Shown piece after piece: positions 16,621 to 25,811 of a DNA stretch of 64,000 bases. The stretch spans positions 1 to 64,000 of the forward strand of contig DATKZQ010000199.1 of the NCBI GenBank assembly GCA_035527895.1. Direction: 5' to 3'. This DNA is from JADFWK01 sp035527895 (GTDB lineage: Bacteria; Desulfobacterota; DSM-4660; Desulfatiglandales; B25-G16). Below the pieces are notes generated by a model that did not search any database, was not told where the DNA came from, and saw only the letters and a program-made list of their open reading frames with translations. Position 1 is the stretch's first letter; the number at the start of each line of letters is the position of its first letter. Made by a program: the position numbers and the translations under genes.

Positions 16621-19373
16621 TACGCCGCCAATGCCTCATTCATTTCATCAATAATCCGATCCATGTCATCGCCGAACAACTGAAGCATTTTTCCAATGCC
16701 ACCCTTGCCGTCAAAGGGGGCATAATCCAGATCATCCTTTTCAATATGCACGGAACTGATGATGTGATCCTTGACCATGCGCAACCATGTCATCTGTTCC
16801 TCGGAGAATTTCAGGGGCCCGGCCTGTTTTTCAAACACCCATTTCTGAAAGTTTCGGTTGACCGTCTGTTCAAATGAGGTCAGCGTGTCATCGATGCCGG
16901 TGATACGTCTGATCAAGGAAACCAGTGCGGTGAGTTCGTTTTTCGGGGATTTGCCGTTCACCTTTTCCACCTGTTCGTATGCCTGCCAGACCCGCGCCGG
17001 GGCAAGTCGGGGCTTGTTCTGTTTTAGGGTTTCGAGCACCGCTTTGATCATGTCATAGGTGATATCTCTGCGGTTATACGGTTGGTTGTAAAAGATGGAA
17101 AGGGCCGTGATCTCATCCTTGTGAGCTTCCATAAAGGTTTTAAAATCCTCTATGGTTTCTTCCGCCTTTACCTTGGCCTGCTGATCCCATCCGGTGTATT
17201 GCAGCTCGTCGAGGTTGATGCCGTCGATAATCTGCTCATGGGAGGTGCGGACGTTTTCGATAAATTCGTTCAATTCACCGGTAAATGTGTCTCTGGCGCG
17301 GTTGATCAATTCTTTTTGGGCATCCTGCTTTTCATCCTCATCCGGCTCCGTATCCGGTGGCAGGTTGAACTTTTCCTTCGCAGTTTCAATAATTTTATCT
17401 GGATTATACGCGTCCAGCAGTTCATGAACCAGTTTATTGATAGTCTTTCCGTCCGACAATTGCTTCAATTTATTCCGTTCATCTTCCGTGATCTGTTTTT
17501 CCAGCCGGGCCAGGCGGCCTGCCAGCGACGTATAGGTGTCTTCATCGGTTTGCCCCATCAACACCGCCTGGAGGAGATCTTTTAGGGGAACCGATTTTTT
17601 CCGCTCAAGGGGCCGGCTGTCAGTTTTGACGGACTTGCTGACCGCCACGGCATCAACGATAACAAATCCTGTTTTGCTGGTATGAACCGAAGGGGTAACC
17701 TTTTTCAGATCGTCATATCCCAGGGTGCGGGTCCCCCTGCCTTTCATCTGCTCAAAATAGTTCCTGGATCTGACATCCCGCATGAACACCAAGCATTCCA
17801 GGGGCTTGACATCCGTACCGGTGGCGATCATGTCAACGGTTACGGCAATCCTGGGGTAATAATCATTGCGGAAAGACGCCAGCACGTATTTGGGATCTTC
17901 GTCCGCCTTGTATGTGACTTTTTTGCAAAACGCGTTTCCCTCGGCAAATTCTTCGCGCACGATGTTGATGATATCGTCGGCATGGCTGTCGGTCTTTGCA
18001 AAAATGAGCGTTTTGGGGACTTCCCCACGCCCGGGAAACATTTCCGGCAGATTATCCCGAAAGGCTTTGATCACATTTCTGATCTGGCTTGGGTTGACCA
18101 CATCCCGGTCAAGGTCGTTTCCGTTGTATATCACTTCTTCATCGAGTTGCTCCCACCGCTTTTTACGGGTCAGGCGGTCCCGTTTATCCACCCATTGCTC
18201 GGCAACCAGTTTGCTGCCGTCTTTGGTGATCCTGGTTTCAATAAGATAGGTGTCAAATCCGACATTGACCCCGTCGGCCACTGCTTCTTCATGCCGGTAT
18301 TCGCTGACCACGTTTTCATTGAAAAAGCCGAATGTCCGCTTATCCGGAGTTGCGGTCAACCCGATGTAAAAGGCGTCAAAATAATCCAGTACCTGCTTCC
18401 ACAGGTTGTAGATGGAGCGGTGACATTCATCGATCACGATGAAATCAAAAAATTCGGGCGGGACGTTTTCATTGTATTCAACTTCCCGGGGTCGTCCCAA
18501 CTCCCCGTATTCATGGGGATTGGTCTGTTCCGCGGTTTCATCGAGTTCTTCCCCCTTGAGGATGGAATACATCCGCTGGATGGTACTGATGCATACCTGA
18601 CTGTCCGGCGGGACATATTTCGAGTTCAGCCTCCGGACGTTATAAAGTTCCGTGAATTTCCGGTTGTCGTCACTCGGCGTATACCCCATGAACTCCTGTT
18701 CGGCCTGCTCCCCCAGGTTTTTGGTATCCACTAGGAACAGGACGCGTTCGGCATCCGCAAAATTGAGCAGACGATAAATAGCAGTGATGGCGGTGAAGGT
18801 TTTTCCGCTGCCGGTTGCCATCTGGATCAAGGCACGTGGTCTGTTTTCCCTGAATGATTTTTCAAGATTGGTAATTGCTCTGATCTGGCAATCCCACAGC
18901 CCTTCAACAGGCAAATTGGGCAAATGCTGCAATCGCTGCCGCAGGCTGGTTTTCTGCCTTATCCTGTCTTTTAATGTTTTCGGATGGTGAAATGAAAAGA
19001 CATGCCTTGCGCGGGGTTTGGGGTCCCGCAGATCGGTATACCGTGTTAATATGCCGGTGCTTTCATAAACAAACGGGAGCGGTCGGCTGTCTGCAAACCA
19101 TTTCAGTTTGCTTTGGGCATAATATTCCGCCTGCTGTTCATGAACGCTCAGGCGGTGACCTTCCTCTTCTTTTTTGGCTTCAATCACACCGATGGGTTCA
19201 CGATCAACAAACAGGACATAATCAGCAGGACCGACATCGGTCTGATATTCACGAATCGCAAGCCCCGGGCCGAGGCTCCAGTTGATTGCATTCTTGTCAA
19301 CAACCACCCAGCCGCACCGTTCGAGCATTTTGTCTATGTTGTCTCTAGCTTTTTGTTCGGGTGTTCTGTTCAT
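16620..19373 (-). CDS. hsdR: Type I restriction endonuclease/translocase subunit
   Basis: A 917-aa motor and nuclease subunit. The N-terminal nuclease core has GPADYVLFVD and VIEAKKEEEG (D..ExK). The SF2 helicase motor follows with Walker A MATGSGKT, motif II DECHRS, and LTATPDKR, with motif VI-like QMKGRGTRT further on. The C-terminal ~200 residues are the coiled-coil region that docks on the methylase. First gene of the operon (R-S-accessory-M). It appears intact, so restriction without functional methylation would be harmful if hsdM is truly broken; the cell would then have to keep the operon silent or suppress the stop. Confidence 0.92.
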   Translation of the reverse strand: MNRTPEQKARDNIDKMLERCGWVVVDKNAINWSLGPGLAIREYQTDVGPADYVLFVDREPIGVIEAKKEEEGHRLSVHEQQAEYYAQSKLKWFADSRPLPFVYESTGILTRYTDLRDPKPRARHVFSFHHPKTLKDRIRQKTSLRQRLQHLPNLPVEGLWDCQIRAITNLEKSFRENRPRALIQMATGSGKTFTAITAIYRLLNFADAERVLFLVDTKNLGEQAEQEFMGYTPSDDNRKFTELYNVRRLNSKYVPPDSQVCISTIQRMYSILKGEELDETAEQTNPHEYGELGRPREVEYNENVPPEFFDFIVIDECHRSIYNLWKQVLDYFDAFYIGLTATPDKRTFGFFNENVVSEYRHEEAVADGVNVGFDTYLIETRITKDGSKLVAEQWVDKRDRLTRKKRWEQLDEEVIYNGNDLDRDVVNPSQIRNVIKAFRDNLPEMFPGRGEVPKTLIFAKTDSHADDIINIVREEFAEGNAFCKKVTYKADEDPKYVLASFRNDYYPRIAVTVDMIATGTDVKPLECLVFMRDVRSRNYFEQMKGRGTRTLGYDDLKKVTPSVHTSKTGFVIVDAVAVSKSVKTDSRPLERKKSVPLKDLLQAVLMGQTDEDTYTSLAGRLARLEKQITEDERNKLKQLSDGKTINKLVHELLDAYNPDKIIETAKEKFNLPPDTEPDEDEKQDAQKELINRARDTFTGELNEFIENVRTSHEQIIDGINLDELQYTGWDQQAKVKAEETIEDFKTFMEAHKDEITALSIFYNQPYNRRDITYDMIKAVLETLKQNKPRLAPARVWQAYEQVEKVNGKSPKNELTALVSLIRRITGIDDTLTSFEQTVNRNFQKWVFEKQAGPLKFSEEQMTWLRMVKDHIISSVHIEKDDLDYAPFDGKGGIGKMLQLFGDDMDRIIDEMNEALAA

Positions 19374-19536
19374 GTTAAGATTTTCTCATTTTCTCATAAC
19401 GCGGAGGTGAGGGGCCGGGCGGCATTTTGAGATAAAGCTTTCCGGCCCTTACTCATGCCCCTAAAAGAAGTACATGCGTTGAAACGACACCTGAATAGCC
19501 CGGTCCCTCTCTACCGCCTTGTTGTGCAGATCCACA

Positions 19537-19962
19537 TTATTGATTCATCGTTCTTAGTAGATCGAGCCACACTTCTTGCTTCTGCTTTGACATGTTGCCC
19601 TTGATCTTTGTCAGTCCGAAGACGATCACTTGGTCGGCCTCGATTGCAAGGTTTTTCTTATCCCGATATACATTGTCAATCTCATCCAACAATGCCTGTA
19701 AATTTCCCTTGCCAACAAAGTCCCTATACTTCGACTTACCAAGATCGGCAATCTCTTGATGGTTGATACAGTCGATGTCTCGGAGTCCAACCAATATGCC
19801 TCGATATGCACCTTTAAGATATCCGGCCAAATAAAATACCTTTGAAGGCTTGTCTAAAGCTAACCATTTCGTACCATCAATGAGGAATGCTTCTTGCGCA
19901 TATGCCGCATTGGTTACGAGGATTATTGACAACAGGACGAATACGAAGGATAGACGTCTCAT
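19537..19962 (-). CDS. Secreted hypothetical protein, 141 aa
   Basis: A clear Sec signal peptide (RRLSFVFVLLSIILVTNAAYAQ, cleavage after AYA) is followed by a ~115-aa helical domain starting DGTKWLALDKPSKVFYLAGYL. The W..L....K..YL.GY pattern is shared by several small periplasmic proteins of unknown role. Its start lies 20 bp from the attC-like site at 19982-20035, so it is probably a cassette gene separated from the main array by the restriction operon. Confidence 0.6.
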   Translation of the reverse strand: MRRLSFVFVLLSIILVTNAAYAQEAFLIDGTKWLALDKPSKVFYLAGYLKGAYRGILVGLRDIDCINHQEIADLGKSKYRDFVGKGNLQALLDEIDNVYRDKKNLAIEADQVIVFGLTKIKGNMSKQKQEVWLDLLRTMNQ

Positions 19963-19981
19963 AATTTGCTCCTATTCGTGT

Positions 19982-20035
19982 GCACAACGCAAAACTCACC
20001 AGCGGTTTACCGTCTGGTGGAGTGAATGGTTATAA
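19982..20035 (-). other. attC-like site
   Basis: Arms actcaccagcgg (19994-20005) and ccgtctggtggagt (20010-20023) pair with extra bases on the right arm, as in the sites of the left array. The outer boxes gcacaac and GTTATAA are degenerate. Isolated from the others by 11.7 kb. Confidence 0.6.
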
Positions 20036-20145
20036 GGAGGTGTATTTTGTTTAAGATCGTCATTGATCGAAAACTCAACGAAGACCAAGTCAACGAGGTT
20101 GTTAAAAAAATCTCAAGAGATGTCGAAAAGAAAGTCCTTTACTGC

Positions 20146-20415
20146 CTATTGGGGAGGCCAGAGTTTAAAAAACCCGATAACGGCAATGACGAACCCAGCG
20201 ACTGTGGCAGCACCAAGGATGATATTCAACCAAAACACTTTTTTTCCAAGGCGGTCACTGGATACTGCTGCCGATTCAATCGATTCTATTAGGGGATTCA
20301 AATTGAGTTCGAGTAATCTCATCATGATCCTATCCCGATACAGGGAACCTTGTTCCTCGTATCCAAGGGCGTTCAGTAAAATTTCTTTATTGGTTTCCGT
20401 GGAGTATTTAGGCAT
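20146..20415 (-). CDS. Small C-terminally anchored membrane protein, 89 aa
   Basis: The soluble N-terminal ~55 residues are helical (LLNALGYEEQGSLYRDRIMMRL), followed by one hydrophobic helix (FWLNIILGAATVAGFVIAVIGF) at the C-terminus. No enzymatic motif. A GGAG-type ribosome site precedes the start. The stop lies 110 bp from the attC-like site on its 3' side. On the opposite strand a TTG behind a strong AAGGAGG at ~20035 opens a frame that overlaps this gene; I judge the membrane protein the likelier gene. Confidence 0.5.
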   Translation of the reverse strand: MPKYSTETNKEILLNALGYEEQGSLYRDRIMMRLLELNLNPLIESIESAAVSSDRLGKKVFWLNIILGAATVAGFVIAVIGFFKLWPPQ

Positions 20416-20919
20416 GGGTTCTCCTTATAACATTAATACTATACTGCCGAAAAGGCGTAATTTTTTACGATTCCAAATCCAGAAGGCCGAATAAAGCACA
20501 TAAATTCAATATCTTATTTTGCGGCTTTGTATTATAGGCGCAAATGAATACGCCTTACAGTCCTTTTTATCAGCGGTGGTTGAGAGCAGGATTTCAGGTG
20601 TGAGCTGAGTATGCGATAGAGAGTGCGATGGTTCGTGCATCGCGTGATAAGGAGAAATGGAATCGCGGTTTCGCATGAGCTGTCATGCTGAAGTAGGATT
20701 CTGTTTTAAGTCAGCAGATTTCTACCATATTGCTGCGCTATAAGCAAGAAGGAAAGACCCGGCGGCTCTGCCGCCGGCAAGTTGGAAGTTCGAAAAGGCG
20801 AAATGAAGCTCCCTGCAGTAAACTGCAGGGTATCAAGCGGAATTGCATGGAAATCCGATCTTTAACTTGGCTTCCTGACACCGCGCCTGCAACCAATCAG
20901 TCTAAGGTACAAATCTCCT
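20416..20919. other. Intergenic stretch with REP-like palindromes
   Basis: No supported gene in 500 bases. It holds two hairpins: ccggcggc-tct-gccgccgg (20759-20777) and ccctgcag-taaa-ctgcaggg (20811-20830). The second belongs to a palindrome family found again at 43251 and 43384. The stretch separates the cassette/restriction region from the AbiE pair. Confidence 0.5.
20811..20830. repeat. REP-like palindrome CCCTGCAG..CTGCAGGG
   Basis: Perfect 8-bp stem with a 4-base loop, followed by GTATC. The same stem plus GTATC occurs at 43251-43270, and a variant at 43384-43403. Such short palindromes are typical substrates of REP-associated transposases, one of which survives as a remnant at 11723-12021. 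Confidence 0.6.
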
Positions 20920-21786
20920 TTAGACAAACCTTATCCTTGAAACAATATCCAGGAAAAACTCCTGGGACCAGATGGACAGGGTCTCCGGATTCTTGACAAA
21001 AGGCTCCACCTCCTTGCGGGCCTGCTCTACATTGAGACTATTTATCGCATGAATCAGCAGATCTTTAAACCGCTCCAATGTCAAAGGTGTATCTTCTTTC
21101 CAATCCCCGGTCTGTCGCATGCGTTGTTCAAGATGATAGAGGTGCAGCTCGGGATGATGGGCAGCATACCACACGAGATCATACCAGTCCCGGCCCTTAA
21201 CCCTGCCTTTCCATCTTCGGCATAGAATGGCGTGCATTTTCCCCGCAAATAGGTCTGGAAGCACAAAGGCACGCACCGAAAAAGGAATGGGCTGCAAGAG
21301 GTAACGCGTCTGTGTAGCGAAACCCGATGGCGGGTCGGTATCCACTTCCAGCTTTATCTTCAAAATCCGGCCCTTGGGAATCGCCTTAACTATCTCCTCA
21401 CCTGTTTCGATAACGAGGAGTTGAGTCCGCGTATTTGCCTTGAGAAAGGCAGATTGTATAGGAGTCTGTGCTGCCTTGTCGATTTTTTCAATCTGTATAT
21501 CAAAGCCAAAACCATTGATTTCCCTTTCGAGGAAGCCAGTAAAACTCGTGATGTCAAAAGTGACTGAGGGCTCCAGTAGAGAAAAATCCATGTCTTCGGA
21601 AAATCGGTCTAATCCGTAAAGAACGCGCAAAGTGGTCCCGCCGTAGAAGGCCGCCTTTTCAAAAAGCTTGCTGCGCCAGAGTCCCAGCAGGGCTATATCT
21701 TGTAGGATTTCACGCAAGGCGTTTATGTAATCATTAAGCCCGCGGCATTCATATTTGGAAAGCATTCGGGCAATTGCTTCATGCAT
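20920..21786 (-). CDS. abiEii: Type IV toxin, AbiEii/AbiGii nucleotidyltransferase
   Basis: The nucleotidyltransferase core is visible near residues 48-75: FYGGTTLRVLYGLDRFSED and MDFSLL, giving the GGT/S loop and the D-x-D metal pair of the DNA-polymerase-beta-like fold. The later LPDLFAGKMHAILCRRW and GRDWYDLVWY segments are typical of AbiEii toxins. Such toxins block growth by modifying tRNA or related targets and act as abortive-infection proteins. The gene follows the AbiEi antitoxin by 6 bp and is probably cotranscribed with it. Confidence 0.85.
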   Translation of the reverse strand: MHEAIARMLSKYECRGLNDYINALREILQDIALLGLWRSKLFEKAAFYGGTTLRVLYGLDRFSEDMDFSLLEPSVTFDITSFTGFLEREINGFGFDIQIEKIDKAAQTPIQSAFLKANTRTQLLVIETGEEIVKAIPKGRILKIKLEVDTDPPSGFATQTRYLLQPIPFSVRAFVLPDLFAGKMHAILCRRWKGRVKGRDWYDLVWYAAHHPELHLYHLEQRMRQTGDWKEDTPLTLERFKDLLIHAINSLNVEQARKEVEPFVKNPETLSIWSQEFFLDIVSRIRFV

Positions 21787-21792
21787 GGTTGC

Positions 21793-22443
21793 CTACCTTT
21801 TTGCCTGGCGGTGGATGCGACGAACCAGTTCACTGAGCAGCCTGATTTTTCGAGACTGGTAGCGTTGCGCAATGGCATCAAGTTCCATCGGCTTTAGCTC
21901 CCGCAGTACTGCCAGATCTATCCGGAGATTTGTCTCAAGATAATTGCTCAGTTCCTTTTGTGATTGAATTGCTATCCCCCAAACATCATAAAGCTTATCG
22001 GCCAATGCCTTTGCCGGCGTGGCCATTAGGAAAGCGCGGCCATCACCGATTTCAATCTGGTCCATTCCCATGCGGAAGGCCTCAAGAGGGATCATGCGAT
22101 AGGTGAAAAGGCCGACCGATGTGGCAAACCGGCGGGACCGACCCGTGGTCACGGAGGTCACAGCCTCAACTCGCTCCGGGATGAGACCATAATGCTGTAA
22201 TGCATAATCTAACGATATATAAGACGGCCCGTAAATGAGATTGCCCAGAATCTCCCGCGAAAAAGGCCTGCGCCGGTATTCATTTCCAAAAACGTAGAGC
22301 CCCTTTTTGATCCTTATGATACTGCCCTTTCTCAGCAGATCGGAGATCTTGTCTCTGGGGCGTACATAGCTCTTGAGACAGTCCAGAAGGGTCTGGTAGT
22401 CGAACTCCTCTTGCGGGATTGCCTTTCTAATAGTCTGTATCAT
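21793..22443 (-). CDS. abiEi: Type IV antitoxin / transcriptional repressor AbiEi
   Basis: A 216-aa protein with an N-terminal winged helix (about residues 1-60, including SDLLRKGSIIRIKKGLYVF) and the C-terminal antitoxin domain (LIYGPSYISLDYALQHYGLIPE, then ATPAKALADKLYD). AbiEi proteins bind inverted repeats in their own promoter and neutralise the partner toxin. It is the first gene of the pair. A perfect 14-bp inverted repeat 70 bp upstream is a candidate operator. Confidence 0.85.
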   Translation of the reverse strand: MIQTIRKAIPQEEFDYQTLLDCLKSYVRPRDKISDLLRKGSIIRIKKGLYVFGNEYRRRPFSREILGNLIYGPSYISLDYALQHYGLIPERVEAVTSVTTGRSRRFATSVGLFTYRMIPLEAFRMGMDQIEIGDGRAFLMATPAKALADKLYDVWGIAIQSQKELSNYLETNLRIDLAVLRELKPMELDAIAQRYQSRKIRLLSELVRRIHRQAKR

Positions 22444-22513
22444 TCGAATGAGTTTGTGTTTGTTTAGTGCTCGGCTCCGGAAGGTACCAAGTATGTGAAA
22501 ATACCATTTTCCA

Positions 22514-22548
22514 GCATAGTATGTCGAGCAAATTTCGACATACTATGC
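22514..22548. promoter_or_regulatory. Perfect 14-bp inverted repeat upstream of abiEi
   Basis: gcatagtatgtcga (22514-22527) and tcgacatactatgc (22535-22548) are exact reverse complements separated by 7 bases. AbiEi repressors are known to bind such inverted repeats near the abiE promoter, so this is a candidate operator. It is followed by an A-run on the plus strand, so on the minus strand it is not a standard terminator. Confidence 0.45.
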
Positions 22549-22766
22549 AAAAAATCGAAAACATGGGAGTTAAAGTTGCTGCAGAGGATGATTTCCGAAA
22601 GAAATAACAATGAGAAGAGCACTGACAGTCACCGCATTATCCGGCCTTGTGCTACCTGCAATTAGAGCGTATCTTGAATGTTACGAGATGATTTTCAGAC
22701 CTTTATTTCATCCATTCAGTTGCCCTTAACGTGCGCTGTATCAATCGCTAAGGCTCCACCTGATCT

Positions 22767-23303
22767 CTATTTGCCCAAGAGAAGTATGTTAAGAAACTCG
22801 GTCGGCTCTATGGCAGTAACCGAATGATAGTCTTTTCCGTCGTGATAGATGAGATCACCTTCGTTGAGTTCATAATCCTTATTGCCGTACCTGAATATGT
22901 CTTTTCCTTTTATAATGTACGTGAGCTCAACCCCTTCGTTTTTATGTTTGCTGATAAATTCGCCCTCCTCTGCCTTACCGAGGGTAACGGAAATATTCTC
23001 ATCTAGAGCGCCCTTAGGAGCAAGGATTGTCAAATCCATCTTGTCGCTCTTGATCACGGGCTGCGCATCCCTTTTGATCAGAATGACCGATCGCTCCCCC
23101 GCCACAAATGAGGAGATGGGATAGTTTAGATGATAGGCTATCTCGGATAAAAGAGCTACCGAGGGGCTTACCTTGCCTGTTTCTATCCGGTGTATCGTTA
23201 GGAGAGTTACGCCCACCTTTTCAGCAAGCACCTTCATTGAAAGCCCAGCGTTCTTTCTTATCTCACGGATTTTGTTTCCTAGTTCTATTTGGCTATGTCT
23301 CAT
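22767..23303 (-). CDS. XRE-family regulator with C-terminal cupin domain
   Basis: Residues ~8-62 are a Cro/C1-type helix-turn-helix (KIREIRKNAGLSMKVLAEKV, then VTLLTIHRIETGKVSP). Residues ~108-175 form a cupin barrel (HKNEGVELTYIIKGKDIF, LNEGDLIYHDGKDYHSV) that would bind a small ligand. Proteins of this type control catabolic or transport operons in response to substrate. It lies at the 3' end of the TRAP/hydrolase cluster in the same direction, 130 bp after the small permease gene, which suggests it regulates that cluster. Confidence 0.8.
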   Translation of the reverse strand: MRHSQIELGNKIREIRKNAGLSMKVLAEKVGVTLLTIHRIETGKVSPSVALLSEIAYHLNYPISSFVAGERSVILIKRDAQPVIKSDKMDLTILAPKGALDENISVTLGKAEEGEFISKHKNEGVELTYIIKGKDIFRYGNKDYELNEGDLIYHDGKDYHSVTAIEPTEFLNILLLGK

Positions 23304-23433
23304 AGCATAGTTAACCCTCTCGTATAAATCTTGAATCGTGCTACGATATCCTCATCGCGCCGACTTCATTATCACCTTTACCTTGATGACTCACTCATTA
23401 ATTTCACTTCTTTGCCTTTTCCCAAAGTCCAGG

Positions 23434-24021
23434 CTACCTGTCAACACCAATATCGGCTGTCGGCTCCCCTTCATTCACTCTGAATTCCTGTATCTTTCTT
23501 GTTAGATGGACAACGAGCGATAATACAAAAGTGAGCCATCCTAACCAAATAAACAACTGGGGTATCCATAATGGTGTCTGCATGATGGTAGATGAGAGCA
23601 TATGTATTTGATAATTGCCATAACAGAATTTGAAGCTTTGCCAGAATAGTAGTCCGGCCACACAAATGGCAATTGAGGTCGTGACCGCCTCCAATACCTT
23701 TCGCGTTCTATATGACAAATACTTCACACCTGCGGTAACCGAAACGTGGGCCCCCTTTCTAAGAGCGTATGAAAACGCCAAGAATCCCATGCCTACAAAA
23801 AGATAGCCGGAGTATTCTTCAACAAAGTGAAAGGGATAGTTGAATAAATACCTAGATATTGTCCCCGGAACAATGAGGGCTAATAAAAGCACAAGGAATA
23901 TCCCCCCTAATGTGATGCACATATTCTCCAGGAGCCTAATCATTCTGAAAAGAAGGCCTATTTCATCTTTTGCTTTCATCTTGTCTGCTCGGTTTGCTTT
24001 TAATCTGCAATGCAGCTGCAT
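23434..24021 (-). CDS. TRAP transporter small permease (DctQ)
   Basis: Four membrane helices (starting around ITLGGIFLVLLLALIVPGTI, YLFVGMGFLAFSYAL, VTTSIAICVAGLLFW and LFIWLGWLTFVLSLVV), with HFVEEYSGYLF and RKGAHVSV, both hallmarks of DctQ subunits. The start is uncertain: ATG at 24021 has no close ribosome site, and the downstream ATG at 23979 (MKAKDEIG) gives a protein of more usual length. It is placed after the D-aminoacylase gene instead of next to the large permease, an unusual split. Confidence 0.8.
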   Translation of the reverse strand: MQLHCRLKANRADKMKAKDEIGLLFRMIRLLENMCITLGGIFLVLLLALIVPGTISRYLFNYPFHFVEEYSGYLFVGMGFLAFSYALRKGAHVSVTAGVKYLSYRTRKVLEAVTTSIAICVAGLLFWQSFKFCYGNYQIHMLSSTIMQTPLWIPQLFIWLGWLTFVLSLVVHLTRKIQEFRVNEGEPTADIGVDR

Positions 24022-24036
24022 GGGGTTGTGACGGGT

Positions 24037-25653
24037 TCATCGTCTCCTCAGCACCTTTGCTGATCTATTCCCCGTCGATCTACCCCTTTCTATTGCAAGC
24101 CCTCCGTTAACTAAAAGATATTCCACGCCTTCAGCGTACTGCCGCGGTTCCGTGTAGGTAGCTTTATCCGTGAATCGATCTAGATCAAACACCACTACGT
24201 CCGCTTTCATCCCTTCCTTGATGAACCCTCTATCAGCAAGTCCCAAAGTCGTAGAAGCAAGGCCTGTCATCTTATTGATAACCGACTCCAACTCAATCTG
24301 CTTTCCCTCTTTGTAGTATTTACTGATGACTTTCGGAAAAGTGCCCCAACTCCTGGGATGAAGGCTTATAGACTCAATTCTGCTCTCTTTGGATGAGTTA
24401 ACTCCGTCTGCACCAATCATTGTGTAAGGCCACAGAAACGTTGCTAACGTGTCGTCTTCTGAATATATCCACTCCAATACCACAACCTTAAAGAGATCTT
24501 CCCCTTCATCCGCCAGCACATCGAGGAATGCCTCTTGCGGGTCCTTGCCCATCATATTGCCGATTTCAGTCAAACGTTTGCCTTTGAATTTAGAATTAGG
24601 GTCAGCCGGAACTGGTTCATTTCTAAACCAGAATTCATCCCAATCAAGATGACTGAATTGGGATCTCATGTCCTTCAGAATCCGTGCTCGTTCACCCTTA
24701 TCGGTCAACCGCCGGGTGGTCTCTTTTGTGCCTCCTTCAAATACCCATGGGGGCAGCAGTGAAGCCAGAAAGGTCATAGCTGCCATGTATGGGTGAACGT
24801 CACAGGCTACGTTGAAACCCTCATCACGAGCCTTTTGCATCATATCGATAACCCGCTGGCTGACCCCGGTGTTAGGGAACTTGGGAGCTATGTGTGACAC
24901 CTGAAGATCCACCCCCGTTGCCCTTGCAACGTCAAGCGCCTCCTGAAGGGACTCCACCAAAGTAGGACCTGCCCTGAGGGTATCACCTCTCAAATGTGAA
25001 GAATAGATTCCTCCTTTCTTAGCGACGATGGCACAGAGATCCTGCAGCTCTTGTGTAGTAGAATTTATGCCCGGAGGGTAGACTAGGCCTGAAGACATAC
25101 CGAACGCCCCCTGTTTGAGAGCGTCCATGAGCAGGCGTCGCATTTCCCCTTGCTCTTCCTTTGTCGGCTGTCGTGCGTCAAAACCCATCACTGCAATTCG
25201 TATAGATCCATGACCGACAAGTGGCACGACATTGACGCCAAGACCGTCTTTTTCTAGCTCTCTCGCATAACCATCAAAATCTTCCCAATCTAATGAATGG
25301 GAATGATTATACCCAAGCCCCACAAGGTATGACTCCAGTAATACCCTGTATTCGGCAACTACCGGATAACAAGACAGCCCGCAGTTCCCAAAAACCACTG
25401 TTGTTACCCCTTGATGCTGGGCGCTTGGTGCGTCTCGATCAACCAAAAGGCTATAGTCGGAATGATCCTGCATATCGATGAAGCCAGGGGAAACAATGAG
25501 ACCCGATGCGTCAATGACAGTAACACCGGGTGGCACGGTGAGGTGTTCCTGAATTTTCGATATTTCTTCACCTCTAATAGCAATATCTGATGCATATCGA
25601 GGATTCCCAGTACCGTCAATGATTGTACCGTATTTAATAATAAGGTCATACAT
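24037..25653 (-). CDS. D-aminoacylase / N-acyl-D-amino-acid deacylase family amidohydrolase
   Basis: A 538-aa amidohydrolase with the D-aminoacylase signature at both ends: an N-terminal beta sandwich (DLIIKYGTIIDGTGNP), PGFIDMQDHSDYSLL, VFGNCGLSCYP (the bridging Cys), SSHLRGD, VSHIAPK, and the late ADVVVFD. The family hydrolyses N-acyl-D-amino acids or related amides with zinc. One oddity is that the first His of the usual IDxHxHSD motif is Gln here (IDMQDHSD), removing one metal ligand of the weaker site; the other ligands look intact. It lies inside a TRAP transporter cluster, so its substrate is probably imported by it. True substrate unknown. Confidence 0.75.
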   Translation of the reverse strand: MYDLIIKYGTIIDGTGNPRYASDIAIRGEEISKIQEHLTVPPGVTVIDASGLIVSPGFIDMQDHSDYSLLVDRDAPSAQHQGVTTVVFGNCGLSCYPVVAEYRVLLESYLVGLGYNHSHSLDWEDFDGYARELEKDGLGVNVVPLVGHGSIRIAVMGFDARQPTKEEQGEMRRLLMDALKQGAFGMSSGLVYPPGINSTTQELQDLCAIVAKKGGIYSSHLRGDTLRAGPTLVESLQEALDVARATGVDLQVSHIAPKFPNTGVSQRVIDMMQKARDEGFNVACDVHPYMAAMTFLASLLPPWVFEGGTKETTRRLTDKGERARILKDMRSQFSHLDWDEFWFRNEPVPADPNSKFKGKRLTEIGNMMGKDPQEAFLDVLADEGEDLFKVVVLEWIYSEDDTLATFLWPYTMIGADGVNSSKESRIESISLHPRSWGTFPKVISKYYKEGKQIELESVINKMTGLASTTLGLADRGFIKEGMKADVVVFDLDRFTDKATYTEPRQYAEGVEYLLVNGGLAIERGRSTGNRSAKVLRRR

Positions 25654-25811
25654 TTGTGCTCCCCTTGGAAATTGAAGTTAATGATACGTCCTAATTCTTA
25701 CGAATTCTCCTTACTTGAACTATATCAAGCTGGCAGCAAGTTTGGTGGGAGAAGCGGTCTTATGCCCACCAAACTTGCTCGAAAGCCAAATGCATTGAAT
25801 ATAGGCATTCC

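Noticed and set aside
17682..18734. Long plus-strand reading frame of 350 codons
   Set aside because: It lies antisense to the helicase part of hsdR, has no family likeness and no ribosome site; it is a by-product of hsdR codon use.
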